DNA from: Mesostigma viride
Lineage: Eukaryota; Streptophyta; Mesostigmatophyceae; Mesostigmatales; Mesostigmataceae
Direction of reading: 5' to 3'
DNA length: 64,000 bases
Assembly (NCBI GenBank): GCA_009746045.1
Contig: RPFO01000188.1
Coordinates: 72,501-136,500, forward strand
This document shows, one piece after another, positions 1-11,229 of this stretch. Position numbers and translations under genes: made by a program. Within the stretch, counting starts at the first letter, position 1; each line of letters begins with the position of its first letter. The notes below the pieces were generated by a model. That model saw only the letters and a program-made list of their open reading frames with translations, was not told the origin of the DNA and did not search any database.

Positions 1-3000
1 CTGTTGCGCCACAGTGGCGTCATGGTCGGTCTGTGGTGATTTCGATGGGTCTCAAGGATATGTAGTTACTCTTACAGTTGCGGCAGCACAACTCGGCATT
101 CATTGTAATTTGTCAAATGTTATGGAATGAATGGTTTGGGCATTGCTTTCATCATAAAGCATTATTGCAATCTTCATAATATAAATATCGGCTGGCTGCG
201 CTGCCTGTCATGAAGGTGGTGGTGCCGTCAAGGACCACACCTATCATTTCCACATTATTTAAACGAGCGAACAACCCTTGGCGGGTTCAGTTCGGACAGC
301 CTGAGCCGGAGATATACCCAAGCTGCTTGCAGAATCAAGCACTTGGAAGAGGATTAAGCTTATCCTTTAAAAAGCTATGAAGAGGATTAGGCTTATCCTT
401 GAAAAAGCCATGAAGAGGATTATGCTTATCCTTGAAAAAGCACTGAAGAGGTTATTGCTTAGCCTATTTGAAAAGCATGTGTGGTCCTGTCGTGGGAATT
501 TTTTTTTCCCTATGTGATCCTCTTTTTGACTTTTTGGCTCTTCATTTTTTCGAGCTAAAAAGTGGGGGGGAATATAGTGGATCACACACAAGAGTACTCT
601 ATTGCTATGGATATGCCTTCCAAGTGATAGGCTAGGATATAATGGCACGCAAACGCGACAGCTGTCACGTCCGTGATCATTTACGTCCGTGCACTCAAGA
701 AGTTACGCGGTTGCCGTAATCGGAATCGTTACCGACGTTTGGTTGGTTCCGATTCAGTAGGCCGCAGGCTTTGTTCCTTGGGCCGGTGTGGAGCGCCGCG
801 CCGGAAAGGCCTGAATTTCTAGAGTGACAGTCTTAGGTGACCTGACTTAGGTTCAGGCGCAAGACTTTGGGGCGCAAAGCCTTGGTGGCTTGCGCAATAT
901 TCCGGTGCGTGACATTTGGCAGTTATGAATCTTTTGTATTGTCCAGACGGAATGATGTTCAGTCCATCTGACAAAGCTAGATACGCAGATCGTAGTGTGC
1001 GGTGTGCTGGCTCGCACGTGGTTGTCGAACAGACTTGCTCTGCATTTTGCTGGCAGTCTAACTGCACGTCAGGCGGCTTGCTGGCAAATGCGACAGCGCA
1101 TGGATGCCGGGATTTTTGGAGGTATTTAGGAGCAGCGCAGCGGCCATGGTGGTCGTTGTTCGCTCGTTTCTCTCCCTCACAACTAGTTTGTTGTCTTCAT
1201 GGGGTTAAACTTCTCGAACAGCCCGGAGCAGCCCCCGTGAGTGGTTGCATGTCGTTGCCATGACGATGGTTGATAAGATTGACAATGGTTTGATCCGGTT
1301 GGGATGTTGTTGGCATTGTGGACGAGAAACGTTCTGCTGACCCGGGAACAGTCCCGGGAAAGGGCCGGTTCGTCGTTGGCCAGTGTGCCAGTAACTGGGA
1401 CATGAGCGCAGAGTCACACAGTTGATATAGATTATGACGTAAGTAAACACTGTTGCGCCACAGTGGCGTCATGGTCGGTCTGTGGTGATTTCGATGGGTC
1501 TCAAGGATATGTAGTTACTCTTACAGTTGCGGCAGCACAACTCGGCATTCATTGTAATTTGTCAAATGTTATGGAATGAATGGTTTGGGCATTGCTTTCA
1601 TCATAAAGCATTATTGCAATCTTCATAATATAAATATCGGCTGGCTGCGCTGCCTGTCATGAAGGTGGTGGTGCCGTCAAGGACCACACCTATCATTTCC
1701 ACATTATTTAAACGAGCGAACAACCCTTGGCGGGTTCAGTTCGGACAGCCTGAGCCGGAGATATACCCAAGCTGCTTGCAGAATCAAGCACTTGGAAGAG
1801 GATTAAGCTTATCCTTTAAAAAGCTATGAAGAGGATTAGGCTTATATATATCCTTGAAAAAGCCATGAAGAGGATTATGCTTATCCTTGAAAAAGCACTG
1901 AAGAGGTTATTGCTTAGCCTATTTGAAAAGCATGTGTGGTCCTGTCGTGGGAATTTTTTTTTCCCTATGTGATCCTCTTTTTGACTTTTTGGCTCTTCAT
2001 TTTTTCGAGCTAAAAAGTGGGGGGGAATATAGTGGATCACACACAAGAGTACTCTATTGCTATGGATATGCCTTCCAAGTGATAGGCTAGGATATAATGG
2101 CACGCAAACGCGACAGCTGTCACGTCCGTGATCATTTACGTCCGTGCACTCAAGAAGTTACGCGGTTCGGAATCGTTACCGACGTTTGGTTGGTTCCGAT
2201 TCAGTAGGCCGCAGGCTTTGTTCCTTGGGCCGGTGTGGAGCGCCGCGCCGGAAAGGCCTGAATTTCTAGAGTGACAGTCTTAGGTGACCTGACTTAGGTT
2301 CAGGCGCAAGACTTTGGGGCGCAAAGCCTTGGTGGCTTGCGCAATATTCCGGTGCGTGACATTTGGCAGTTATGAATCTTTTGTATTGTTCAGACGGAAT
2401 GATGTTCAGTCCATCTGACAAAGCTAGATACGCAGATCGTAGTGTGCGGTGTGCTGGCTCGCACGTGGTTGTCGAACAGACTTGCTCTGCATTTTGCTGG
2501 CAGTCTAACTGCACGTCAGGCGGCTTGCTGGCAAATGCGACAGCGCATGGATGCCGGGATTTTTGGAGGTATTTAGGAGCAGCGCAGCGGCCATGGTGGT
2601 CGTTGTTCGCTCGTTTCTCTCCCTCACAACTAGTTTGTTGTCTTCATGGGGTTAAACTTCTCGAACAGCCCGGAGCAGCCCCCGTGAGTGGTTGCATGTC
2701 GTTGCCATGACGATGGTTGATAAGATTGACAATGGTTTGATCCGGTTGGGATGTTGTTGGCATTGTGGACGAGAAACGTTCTGCTGACCCGGGAACAGTC
2801 CCGGGAAAGGGCCGGTTCGTCGTTGGCCAGTGTGCCAGTAACTGGGACATGAGCGCAGAGTCACACAGTTGATATAGATTATGACGTAAGTAAACACTGT
2901 TGCGCCACAGTGGCGTCATGGTCGGTCTGTGGTGATTTCGATGGGTCTCAAGGATATGTAGTTACTCTTACAGTTGCGGCAGCACAACTCGGCATTCATT

Positions 3001-3150
3001 GTAATTTGTCAAATGTTATGGAATGAATGGTTTGGGCATTGCTTTCATCATAAAGCATTATTGCAATCTTCATAATATAAATATCGGCTGGCTGCGCTGC
3101 CTGTCATGAAGGTGGTGGTGCCGTCAAGGACCACACCTATCATTTCCACA
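1..3150. repeat. Tandem array of a 1.45-kb unit (two full copies and a truncated third)
   Basis: The sequence starting CTGTTGCGCCACAGTGGCG at 1 recurs at 1450 and 2897, giving periods of 1449 and 1447 bases. Copies one and two differ by eye only by a 6-base AT insertion near 1843, an 8-base deletion near 2166 and very few substitutions, so the duplication is recent. Copy three stops after about 250 bases, near 3150, where it joins CAAACGCGACAGC, a sequence that also lies at about 650 inside the unit. The short ORFs in the unit have no recognisable domain. The array may continue to the left of the window. Function unknown. Confidence 0.9.
350..480. repeat. Short tandem repeat inside the 1.45-kb unit
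   Basis: About four imperfect copies of a roughly 32-base module (GAAGAGGATTA.GCTTATCCTT followed by an A-rich run) lie here and again at about 1797-1925 in the second unit. The module contains a short GGATTA/AGCTTATCC inverted repeat. Confidence 0.7.
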
Positions 3151-3186
3151 TTTCCACATCAAACGCGACAGCCGGCATCTGCTTAT

Positions 3187-3650
3187 TGACGTTTCGGTGG
3201 CGCGGCCCTTGGCTCTTAGCCACGTGGCTGGGGCCTCCCTCACGGCAGGTTACACGGCGGACCGGGCGGAGCGGGCCAAGCTCCTGGCCTACGGCGACGT
3301 CGGGCACCATCGATCGTGTGGTGCCCTTTGTCCTGGAGGAGTTTGGTGCCATGGGGCCCCTGACCTCCGCCTTCTTCAAGGAGTGTTGCCGGCTCCGGGA
3401 GGACCGGCTGGACCTGGAGGGCCAGCGGGCCCCATGGTCGGCGCGGACCTGGACGTCATATTGGCGTCAGCGTTTGTTTATATTAAGTAATTATATTTTT
3501 AATATATATTCCTAGGACCATATTATTGGCGTCAGCGCTTGTCGGTGGCGCTGACTCGGGCCATGGCTGACATCATGCTCCGCCGTACGCGGGCTGATTT
3601 TGCGGTGCAGCAGGCTATTAGGTTCCTCCCGTTAGGCGTTTCCATTGGTC
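3187..3650 (+). pseudogene. LINE ORF2 C-terminal region, broken
   Basis: The frame from 3187 reads DVSVARPLALSHVAGASL, then shifts frame near 3300 and continues as VVPFVLEEFGAMGPLTSAFF..EDRLDLEGQ..WSARTWTSYWRQRL. After a 51-base insertion it resumes as a VALTRAMADIMLRRTRADF-type segment. From memory, this DV...PLA.SH then VPFV.E.FGAMG layout is typical of the region after the reverse transcriptase in algal and plant LINEs. A paralogous copy lies at 61205-61488. The frame break and the insertion make it a dead fragment. Confidence 0.6.
3473..3523. mobile_element. 51-bp insertion with 14-bp target-site duplication
   Basis: The sequence TATTGGCGTCAGCG occurs at 3459-3472 and again at 3524-3537. 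Removing the 51 bases between them restores a reading frame that matches the uninterrupted paralogue at 61205-61488 (WRQRLS.ALTR..AD). The insert ends in an AT-rich ATATATATTCCTAG motif that also occurs at 3757-3772 and 61703-61734, so it looks like a severely truncated LINE 3' end. Confidence 0.8.
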
Positions 3651-3766
3651 TTCTCGTAGTATAGAGCTTTGACATGGCTCTGTATATAGGTTTATAGCTG
3701 GGCGTTTGCTTTGGTTTGAGTGATTTCACTCTGCTGTAAGTAATTATATTTTTACAATATATATTC

Positions 3767-4533
3767 CTAGTAGTCTGAGGTGGCAGGAGGGGGCTGCCAG
3801 GGCTTGTGGTCAACGTGGATGACCGCCCCCCTCCAGTATACCGGCTTCCCCCTTGCGCTCTGCCGGAGGCCCGGAGCTGAAGGTAGGTCGGCCATAGCTC
3901 GCGTCGCCGCTGTTGCTGGGCCAGGGTCAAGTCGTCGTCCAGCGTGAAGCGAGTCTCCGAGAGCTTCTTGCGGCATTTAAGGAACGGCAGCTTGTCCGCC
4001 ATGTACTTAAAGGTGAGGAGCACGGGTGCCGGGCCAGCCTTCCCCCGCGCGCGGGGGAGACGGACAGCCGACATGTCCAGCTCACCAGTGAGTAACTTGG
4101 GGGCAAAAATGGCGCGCTTAAATGCCTCAAGAAGGCTCGTGGAGGTCTCACTCGGCCTGCCGGCTGGTCGAAGTGCTTGACGATGACATTGTGGCTGCGC
4201 CGGGCGATGTCGGCTTCCGCGCGGAGGTCGAGGGCTTGTTGCTTGAGTTGTGCCGAGATGGTGGAGGTGGTGGAGGTGGTGTGCTGCAAGTCCGCCCATG
4301 CAGGTGGAGGGAGCATCGCCGGCCGGGCCAGCAGGCGCCGGCTGGGCGGCGATGTCCTTCAGCGCCTGGGCGGTGAGGCCGGCGGTGTCATGCAAGCTCT
4401 CAAGGGCGTTGGCGGTGGCTTGAAGGCGTTGGTCGAGGTCGAGGAGCTGGGCTTTGATGTCGGCAGTGGCTCCAGGCGGAAATGGCAGTGGAGGTGGCGG
4501 TGAGGTGAGGAAGTTCAGCAGCCAGCGGACCAC
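3767..4533 (-). pseudogene. LINE ORF1-like protein, frameshifted
   Basis: On the minus strand one frame (4533 downward) gives a proline-rich N-terminus, a segment with KAQLLDLDQRLQATANALESL, and then KKLSETRFTLDDDLTLAQQQRRRELWPTYLQL. The C-terminus continues in another frame as GKPVYWRGAVIHVDHKPW, ending at a stop just after 3767. The motif LDDDLT..QQ.RR.LWP....R..GK..YWRGA is, as I recall it, the conserved C-terminal block of ORF1-type proteins of plant and algal LINEs. Related fragments lie at 11080-11229, 19744-20057 and 61740-61921. At least one frameshift separates the two halves. Confidence 0.6.
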
Positions 4534-4639
4534 CCATTGCTGCGACGTCAGCAGCTAGCAAGGGGGGTCACGTGCTGCTGAAAGGCTTCCGTGAGGATGG
4601 AACGGAGGGCGGAGGCGGAAATGGATGGAGCCCAGATCT

Positions 4640-5000
4640 CGCCGTCAGAGCGCATGCCACGGAGTACTATGCTAATCTCATTAGAAAAATAATTACACAA
4701 AAGTTTGAACAAATATCGTCTGCATCATCCCCCAATCGTTAAGCACTAGATCAGTGGGGGTGTAATCCTCATCCGAGCTGTCTTCTTCTACTGTAATGGC
4801 TGCCCTGCCTTGATGTCCTCCAGTTGCGATTGCAGCTCGATCCGCAATGGTGCGTTGTTGAATTGCCATCGCTTGGGTCGACTGCCTTCCTTCCGCGGTC
4901 GGTACATGCTTCTTCTTCACAAACCTCCCGTGCACGCTTCTTATAGCCGGGCAGCCGGGGTGACCATGCTGCGTCACCCATGGCACACAGCTTTATACAG
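4640..5000 (-). pseudogene. 3' end of a LINE of the DSSDEDY family
   Basis: The minus-strand reading frame ends EEDSSDEDYTPT, and the 3' untranslated region below it (4640-4740) closely matches those at 7440-7540, 28255-28320 and 35831-35940. Those copies end in TTAC or TACT tetranucleotide tails, but none is obvious here. The upstream coding part (KKKHVPTAEGRQ...) differs from the copy at 7544-7954, so this may be a different subfamily or a recombinant. Confidence 0.5.
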
Positions 5001-5064
5001 GAAGTACAGGAGAGATGCGCCTTTCAGCCGTACAAGGCTGGCTGCTATGCAGCCAGCCACCTTT

Positions 5065-5280
5065 AATTCAATTAATTATTTAAAATCATAGCCCCGTGGG
5101 GAGCATATGTAACACATAGCCCTGAGAAAGGGGCATCTATGGGTTTGTAATACAATCAGGCGACAACCTGCAGGTGTAGGATGTACAACTATCACCTGCT
5201 CTGGGTGCACTAGGTGCACCTGCACCTCCATGATGGTTCATGCCTCCTAAACAAGCACAGGCACACAAGGCGGCTTGAGG
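5065..5280 (-). mobile_element. Truncated LINE 3' fragment
   Basis: An AT-rich tail (AATTCAATTAATTATT) is followed by a GTGGGGAGCATATGTAACAC block. The next 200 bases match 10670-10860 and, less closely, 60640-60735. No coding part remains. CCACCTTT occurs at 5057-5064, 5280 and 5309 and could be a target duplication, but it lies within a local tandem repeat (5279-5335), so the right edge is uncertain. Confidence 0.55.
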
Positions 5281-5560
5281 ACCACCTTTGGTCTGTGCAA
5301 TGTGAGGGCCACCTTTGGTCTGTGCAATGTGCATATAATTGTATGACAACAAAAAACAACACACCACATATTGTATGCAGTGGAAGTCATGGGCAAGAAT
5401 AGCTGTATTTACTACAAATTGAAGTAAGACGTTATAGATTGCGCATTAATAAGTCAAGAAACAGATGCACATGCAGCTGGACAATTAAAACCATGTAAGT
5501 GTGCCCACTGAATTGCATCAAGCAACATGCAATTCTCATTATCATAAGCATGCATGGCCT

Positions 5561-7118
5561 CTAAAATGTTGGGGGCACCCACTGAAGGGGGGGCAGGCCC
5601 TTGTTCTCTCGGCAGATGTTCTCTAGCTGCCAAGCTTCGTATGCAGCTTCTATCGCCTTAAACTGCTTCTTGGTGGGCTTCTTAGGAGGGGGCGGGGGCG
5701 GGGGCACCTTCTTGTTCGCCTCCCTTATCAGGGAAGGGTGTACCTTTATGTCGTTATCTACCATCCATTGGATGTCCCCCATGGTAAGCCCCCTAAACTT
5801 GCCAGCCTTGTTGAGGCGCTCGTCCCTAGCCACACTCTCCATGTGCTTCTTTATGTATGCCCTCCATTCTACCTCATTGGCTAGCCCCAGGGCCTTGGCC
5901 TCCTCCGCATCATACACATACCCGTGATTTTTCTGGGGCGTGTTGAAGAGCAGCAATGCTGGGGAAACATCATCTGCCCCTTCTACAGCACGCGGGCTAG
6001 CTTGCCACTGGGGTGTGTTCATCTCCATTGCCCTCACCCCCACCGCCATCCACCTGGCTGCCCTCACTGACCCTCCACACCGCCGCCACCACCACTGCCA
6101 CCCTCCCCTGTGCTGCATGCCAGCATCCATGTCCGGGCCATCCTCACCATCACTCATTTCCTCATCAGACCCTACCACGTGGGGCTGCCAAGTTTGGGCT
6201 CGTCATGCCGTCTTCCCTTTACTTGAGGGCAGCGTTCCTCACCTTGGCGCGGGCACAATGGGCATGTAAATGAGACTTGCCCAAGGCAGGGCTGAACAGG
6301 GCCCGGCCGGCGAGCCACATTAATTCATTAATTAATTAATAGACACGTTCACGACTGCGAGCCACATACCACAGCAGCTTCTCTACCACGAACTTCTCTA
6401 TGCGCAGGGGCAGCTTGCTCTCCATCATGCACACTATCCTCATCTAGCATTCCCCAACCCCACGCTACCGCCTTGTAGTCGTGGTCTTTGGCGGACAGCA
6501 CCTCACCCCTAGAGTTGAGCACCATTGTGGAATAGCCGGTCAGCTTGAGAGAGCATTCCCCATACTTATTAGATCGTCGACGCCCACAGTGCCGTCAACG
6601 GCGGCACGATCACAGAGAGGGTGCCGTATCCCCAAACAGCTTGGCCCCAGCCCACACTGTTGATATCTTGCCGGTATCCCCCTCCCTCAGCAAGTCTTCT
6701 ACTGTGACCACACCGGCCTCGCTTTGGTATCGCTCTCCCTGAAACCATCATGCCACTTCCCGTGCGGTTGGTTTGCTGCGCCCTCCCCTACGTTCTTGAA
6801 CATGGTGCAGACAACCTCTCGGGGGCAAGGTGAGATCACGAAATATTTGTTGGCTCTTGGCTTCCATTCCATGCCAGCCACATTTTTGCGATTATAAGAA
6901 ACTTGCCAGGGCCGCACACTGCTAGCGCAAACATTCTGGTGCTTAACGTCGCACATGACGCACTTGGAGGAGTGAATCTGGCGCGGCTGGCCATGCAGCG
7001 TAGGTGAGATCACCATCGGACGTGCGGCGCCTAGCTTGTCGCCACACCATGGTAACAATACCGCAGGTTGCCTTCCGTCGAATTCATGATGATCTGCATG
7101 AGCAATACAATGAAGCAT
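5561..7118 (-). pseudogene. Decayed coding region, product not recognised
   Basis: Several minus-strand frames look coding but do not join. The first (7118-6720) contains SSKCVMCDVKHQNVCASS and a KYFVISPCPREVVCTMFKNVGEG segment. Shorter pieces follow at 6740-6480 (TVEDLLREGDTGKIS; STMVLNSRGEVLSAKDHDYK) and 6440-6180 (MESKLPLRIEKFVVEKLLWYVARRPG). The last (6178-5561, 205 residues) has an acidic start, YVYDAEEAKALGLANEVEW, a PPPPPPPKKPTKKQ stretch and the end ENICRENKGLPPLQWVPPTF. I do not recognise the family. A 36-bp LINE remnant sits in the middle at 6321. It may be a dead element gene or a degenerate host gene. Confidence 0.4.
6321..6356 (-). mobile_element. 36-bp LINE remnant with 11-bp target-site duplication
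   Basis: GCGAGCCACAT lies at 6310-6320 and again at 6357-6367. The 36 bases between them are a TAAT-repeat tail plus TAGACACGTTCACGACT, the start of the 3' end seen at 9851 and 33029. This is an almost completely 5'-truncated LINE insertion. Confidence 0.85.
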
Positions 7119-7396
7119 CGGGGGGAGGAGGGGGCCGGTGCCGGATTTCAGGGGTTTTAGAGCTCCGAAGCACCCACTAGCAGATTTAACGAGGAAATAA
7201 ACCGAACTGAAATTTTTCGGGAAAAGCTCGTGGTAACGCTAAAAAAGACTTAGGCCAACGAAGAGAAATTCGCTCTCGGTGCTCGCGGATCCAGTGGTGG
7301 CTGGGCTACCGCGATGGTGTGCTTTTTTGCATCCCACACACACAGCCCGCAAACGGGTCAGCAGGCTCGTACCCACCCCCGCGCGAATGTTTTTAT
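7119..7396. other. No gene seen
   Basis: This short unique stretch separates the decayed coding region from the LINE target site at 7397. I see no supported feature in it. Confidence 0.5.
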
Positions 7397-7543
7397 CTGG
7401 CTCTAAGCAGTAAGTAAGTAAGTAACTACTTGCGTGTCATGCGCAAAGGCATGCCACGGAGTACTATGCTAATCGCATTAGAAAAAATAATTACACAAAA
7501 GTTTGAACAAATATCGTCTGCATCATCCCCCAACCGTTAAGCA

Positions 7544-9616
7544 CTAGATGGGGATGTAATCCTCATCCGAGCTGTCCTTGACTGTAATGGCAGACGAGGC
7601 GGTAGTGTAGCGGCTATCCTCAGGACCAATAACCTCCACCTGCGGACTTCTACCCTGGCTAGCAACGGGCCGCGGGGCCCGTGGGGAGAAAACAGGAGCA
7701 TACCCCTCGGGAAGGTGCTTATCGCAGATGGCAGCCCATTTCTCCTTGTCAATCATGCGGGCGCGGGGTACGGATAGTCCCAGAAGCCCTGCATCTTCAA
7801 GCAGTTGTGTCACATAGGTCCGGGTCGATCGCGCCGCGCCGGTGCCCGGCGCGCGCAAGTTTGCCAGTGGGTTGCGATGGGACAAGGGGACCCTGCCATA
7901 GGAGGAGGTGTCTACCTGGTTGGCCCGTCTTAAGCCCCCCGGCAGGGCCCACATCGGTATTCACCTGGTCTGTGCGGGCAAGATGGCCGGCAAAGAGGAT
8001 CGAGGCGGCGGTGTCGGATGGTATGGGTGACAAGAGGGAGCTCGCAGTAGAGCTCGGCCCGCGTGCGGCGTTCTTGGTAGCGTCCGGACGCCGAGGATAT
8101 GCGGGGCGCGGAGCATTCGAGTGACGGTGCCGTCAAGCTGCTGGCTCAGCGCTTGGTCAAGGGTCCACGCCTCGCAGCCATAAAGGAGGATGCTGAGGAC
8201 AAGGGCCTTGAACAGAATGCGCTTGCGTCGCTCACTCAGGTATAGCGACAGGTCCAGAACCTGTCGAGGCGGCGGAGGGCCGCCCAGGCCTGGCCAATGC
8301 AGGTGTTGATGTCGTCGGCCGTGGAGGGAAGCCAGCTGCCAAGGAGCTTGAAGCGAGTCGCCGGGGGGACGGGGCTGCCGTCCAGCAAGAGGAGGGTGGG
8401 TGGGGCTATCCCAGCAGGGAAGCCGATGGCCATGACCTCCGTTTTCTTGCTGATCATAAGCCCCACCGCCCGCGCTTCCAGTGATAAGCTGTCTAGCCAC
8501 AGTTGGGCTGACTCCGGGGCCGTTTCCACGAGTGTCGTGTCATCAGCGTAGATCAGATCGCTCAGGCGGTAGGGTGGGTCAACCCCGCCGTAGAGCTCTG
8601 GCATACTCCGTGACCTCAATCCCCGGCGGGCGCCCCTCCACCCGGGCGAAGCGGGCTTGTGCACGCCGCATAATATAGTCCACCATAATGATGAATAGAT
8701 ATGGGGAGAGCACACAGCCCTGCCACACCCCGGTGTGCAGGGGGAACGCCGGAGTGACGCCGTCGGCGGTACGGACCTGGGCTTGGGACCCTTCATAGAA
8801 CTGGCGGATGATCTCAACGATGTACGATGGGACACGGAACAGGCATGAAGGACCGCCCACAGGGCGTCCCATATTCTGATCAGACACTCCGCAAAGGTGA
8901 AAACCATTTGCGTTCAGTGCCGGGCCGCGGAAAACGCGGAAAAACGCGATCTGCCCCATATAGCCGTATCGAATTGAATTGAATTGTAACATAACTCCGT
9001 TGGGAGTATATGTAGCACATAGCCCCTGCCGGAGAGGGGGGCACATGGCCTATCATACATCCTAAGCTACTTCCTGCAAGGGTGGGGATGTAAAGGACCC
9101 TTGCTCTAGGTGCACCAGGGCACTTGCATCCCCATGATCTTCAAGCTATGCCCAGCGAAGGGGGAGCCTGTCATGGGGGGGAAGATCAGCATAGCTATAC
9201 CAAAAAGCTACTAGGGCATGGCGTCTCAGCAGAGAGTTACTCCCTGCATGGGCACTGCATAATTAAATAAAGCTAGGCATCATCTGGAGGGTGGCTCATC
9301 ATAGGCACACATGTACATGACTAAAAAGGCTAGGCCTAAGCTGGTATAGTGCCTGTAGTAGGCGGGCATGTACAAGGCCACTGTCTAACTATTCTACACT
9401 ACTGCTGTATTCCCCTAGGCTGGGGCTGGAGTTGCTGGCCGGGCCGCGGTGGTCGAGGGGGTCGCTTGCCGGGGCTTGCGTATCGAATGCATTGGTGTAA
9501 TCCACGAAGATCAATAGCAATGGCAAGAGGCCGGGGGCCAGGCGGCCCACTTCCTCGATCAGGCGGCGCGCGGTAATAGTGACCATAACACAATTGCGAC
9601 CAACACGGAAGCCCAT
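7544..9616 (-). pseudogene. LINE reverse transcriptase (ORF2) remnant
   Basis: Reading down the minus strand, GFRVGRNCVMVTITARRL...LLLIFVDYTNAFDT (9616-9480) holds the first catalytic Asp region. After the nested LINE the frame resumes with FYEGSQAQVRTADGVTPAFPLHTGVWQGCVLSPYLFIIMVDYIM (8820-8660), then LIYADDTTLVE with the YADD catalytic pair (8560-8525). The thumb and C-terminal region follow (FKLLGSWLPS; KALVLSILLYGCEAWTLD; HLARTDQVNT). The tail RTYVTQLLEDAGLLGL..ARMIDKEKWAAICDKHLP ends DSSDEDYIPI at 7544. Several frameshifts mean that no continuous protein is encoded. The clade was not determined. Confidence 0.8.
8975..9478 (-). mobile_element. Nested LINE fragment (GAATT-type tail)
   Basis: CGTATCGAAT is found at 8965-8974 and 9479-9488. 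The insert starts with TGAAT repeats and the block ACTCCGTTGGGAGTATATGTAGCACAT, which matches the 3' end at 60770. Removing it joins the host LINE frame directly after NAFDT of the reverse transcriptase, which confirms the insertion. Confidence 0.85.
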
Positions 9617-9850
9617 CTGGGACTCACCTGGCTCTAAGCACGTCGGTAAAATAGAAAAAAAAAATTATGAGATGTGATTATCTCGGAGCATGTGCAGCAA
9701 AATTTTCCAGCATTAATAATGCTTAAATGCCTCCATCAAGGTCACCGTTTTGATGAGTAGGGTAGTTAGGATTTTTCTAGACTAGCTAGATTAGAGTTAG
9801 GTTAGTTCGATTACGCGGCTCCTTCCACCCCACCCATCCATCAAGGAATA

Positions 9851-9925
9851 TTAATTAATTAATTACTAGACACGTGACTGCGTCACGTGAGCATAAGTCC
9901 TCAGTGGGAGGGGAACATGGGATGG
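9851..9925 (-). mobile_element. 75-bp truncated LINE with 11-bp target-site duplication
   Basis: ATCAAGGAATA flanks the insert at 9840-9850 and 9926-9936. The insert has a TTAA-repeat tail and the hairpin-like CACGTGACTGCGTCACGTG. It is nearly identical to the first 75 bases of the LINE at 33029. Confidence 0.9.
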
Positions 9926-11079
9926 ATCAAGGAATACGTGCTACATGATCTCCCAACGGAGGCATGTTATACTTTAATTTAATTTTTTTAACCCGTGTTT
10001 TTTTACAACGCGATACATCGCGTTGTAGGGTTAGAACGCGATGTATCGCGTTGTAATCTGACACGTGGCAAACCTATTAAACATGCGATTTTTGGTCTGA
10101 AACTTTCAACATAGGTCAGAAACATCTCATAGAATTCAAGAAAAAATCCTGGTATTTTTGGTATTTTTTTTGTGACAGCTGCAAACAAATTATATGTACC
10201 ACTGAAATCAGGCATTTTCGCGGGACGAAGGTGAAGACGACGGCGATGGCGGCAGGTAGATCTCGCCAGTTTTCGCGCGAATTTCAGTGGCTGTTGGGTG
10301 GCACGACCATGATGATGCGTTCAAAGGTTGATAATTAGGTTTCTACGAGTTTGTTGAGGTACTGGGGCAAAGGAAACGTAGTTTTTTCCAGTTTCTCACC
10401 CAGCTTTCATGCGGAAACCCTGGAAACCGGCATACATATTATTACGTCAAGACTCGGGTCTGCTGCGGCACCATGCTTGGTATTTCCATGGTGTTTCGAC
10501 TTCTTAACACATGTTTATTCATTCCGAACGCCCGGACTCTCGGCTAAACCGAGATTTGTGCAGACTTTTATTGGGTAGCTCCGGGCATGATGGTGCCTGC
10601 AAATAGCGTAAGGCGTGACCGTGGCTATTGCTACGGTATGCTGTATTTTCCTGGAAATTAATTAATGAATTAAAATCATAGCTCCGTGGGGAGCATATGT
10701 AACACATATCCCTGAGAAAGGGGCATCTATGGGTTTGTAATACAATCAGGGCGACAACCTGCAGGTGTAGGATGTACAACTATCACCTGCTCTGGGTGCA
10801 CTAGGTGCACCTGCACCTCCATGGTGGTTCATGCCTCCTAAACAAGCACAGGCACCCAGGGGGGGCTTGAGGAGAGGGCCTAGAAGGCCTGCATGACATA
10901 TGGGGTGGAAGGTATGTGGCTAGGCTATAGCTGGGGTACACATGGCCTCTCAGCAGAGAGTAACTCCCTGCATGGGCAAAGCACGACTCGAAATTGCTAC
11001 GGCTATTGCAAGGGCGGGTGTGGGCCCGTCACGTAGGCATACATGGCCACGTCACTAAGCTTTCTAGGCTACACTACTG

Positions 11080-11229
11080 CTATATATTCCCTAGGCTGGG
11101 GTGGCTGGGGTGGCTGGGGCGGCAGGGGTCGCCTGCCATGCAGGGCTTGTGGGCGACGTAGATGTCCGCCCCCTTCCAGTAGACCGGCTTCTGCCCCGCC
11201 TTCTGCCGGCGAAGCTGGAGGTAGGTCGG
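11080..11229 (-). pseudogene. LINE ORF1-like C-terminal fragment
   Basis: The minus strand encodes TYLQLRRQKAGQKPVYWKGADIYVAHKPC, the same block as RGKPVYWRGAVIHVDHKPW at 3800-3860. The fragment is cut at its upstream side by the Copia insertion. Its continuation is at 19709-20057. Confidence 0.6.

Larger units (their letters stand above)
7410..9627 (-). mobile_element. LINE with TTAC-type tail, itself split by a second LINE
   Basis: CTGGCTCTAAGCA occurs at 7397-7409 and 9628-9640, a 13-bp target-site duplication. The left (3') end carries a short GTAA/TTAC repeat tail at 7410-7425, then a 3' untranslated region shared with 4640, 28255 and 35831. It then carries the end of ORF2 and the reverse transcriptase on the minus strand. 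The element is 5'-truncated inside the reverse transcriptase. A LINE of another family is nested at 8975-9478. Confidence 0.85.

Noticed and set aside
916-1263. 115-residue frame repeated in both tandem units
   Set aside because: It is duplicated only because the whole unit is duplicated. No domain, and open frames overlap it on the other strand.
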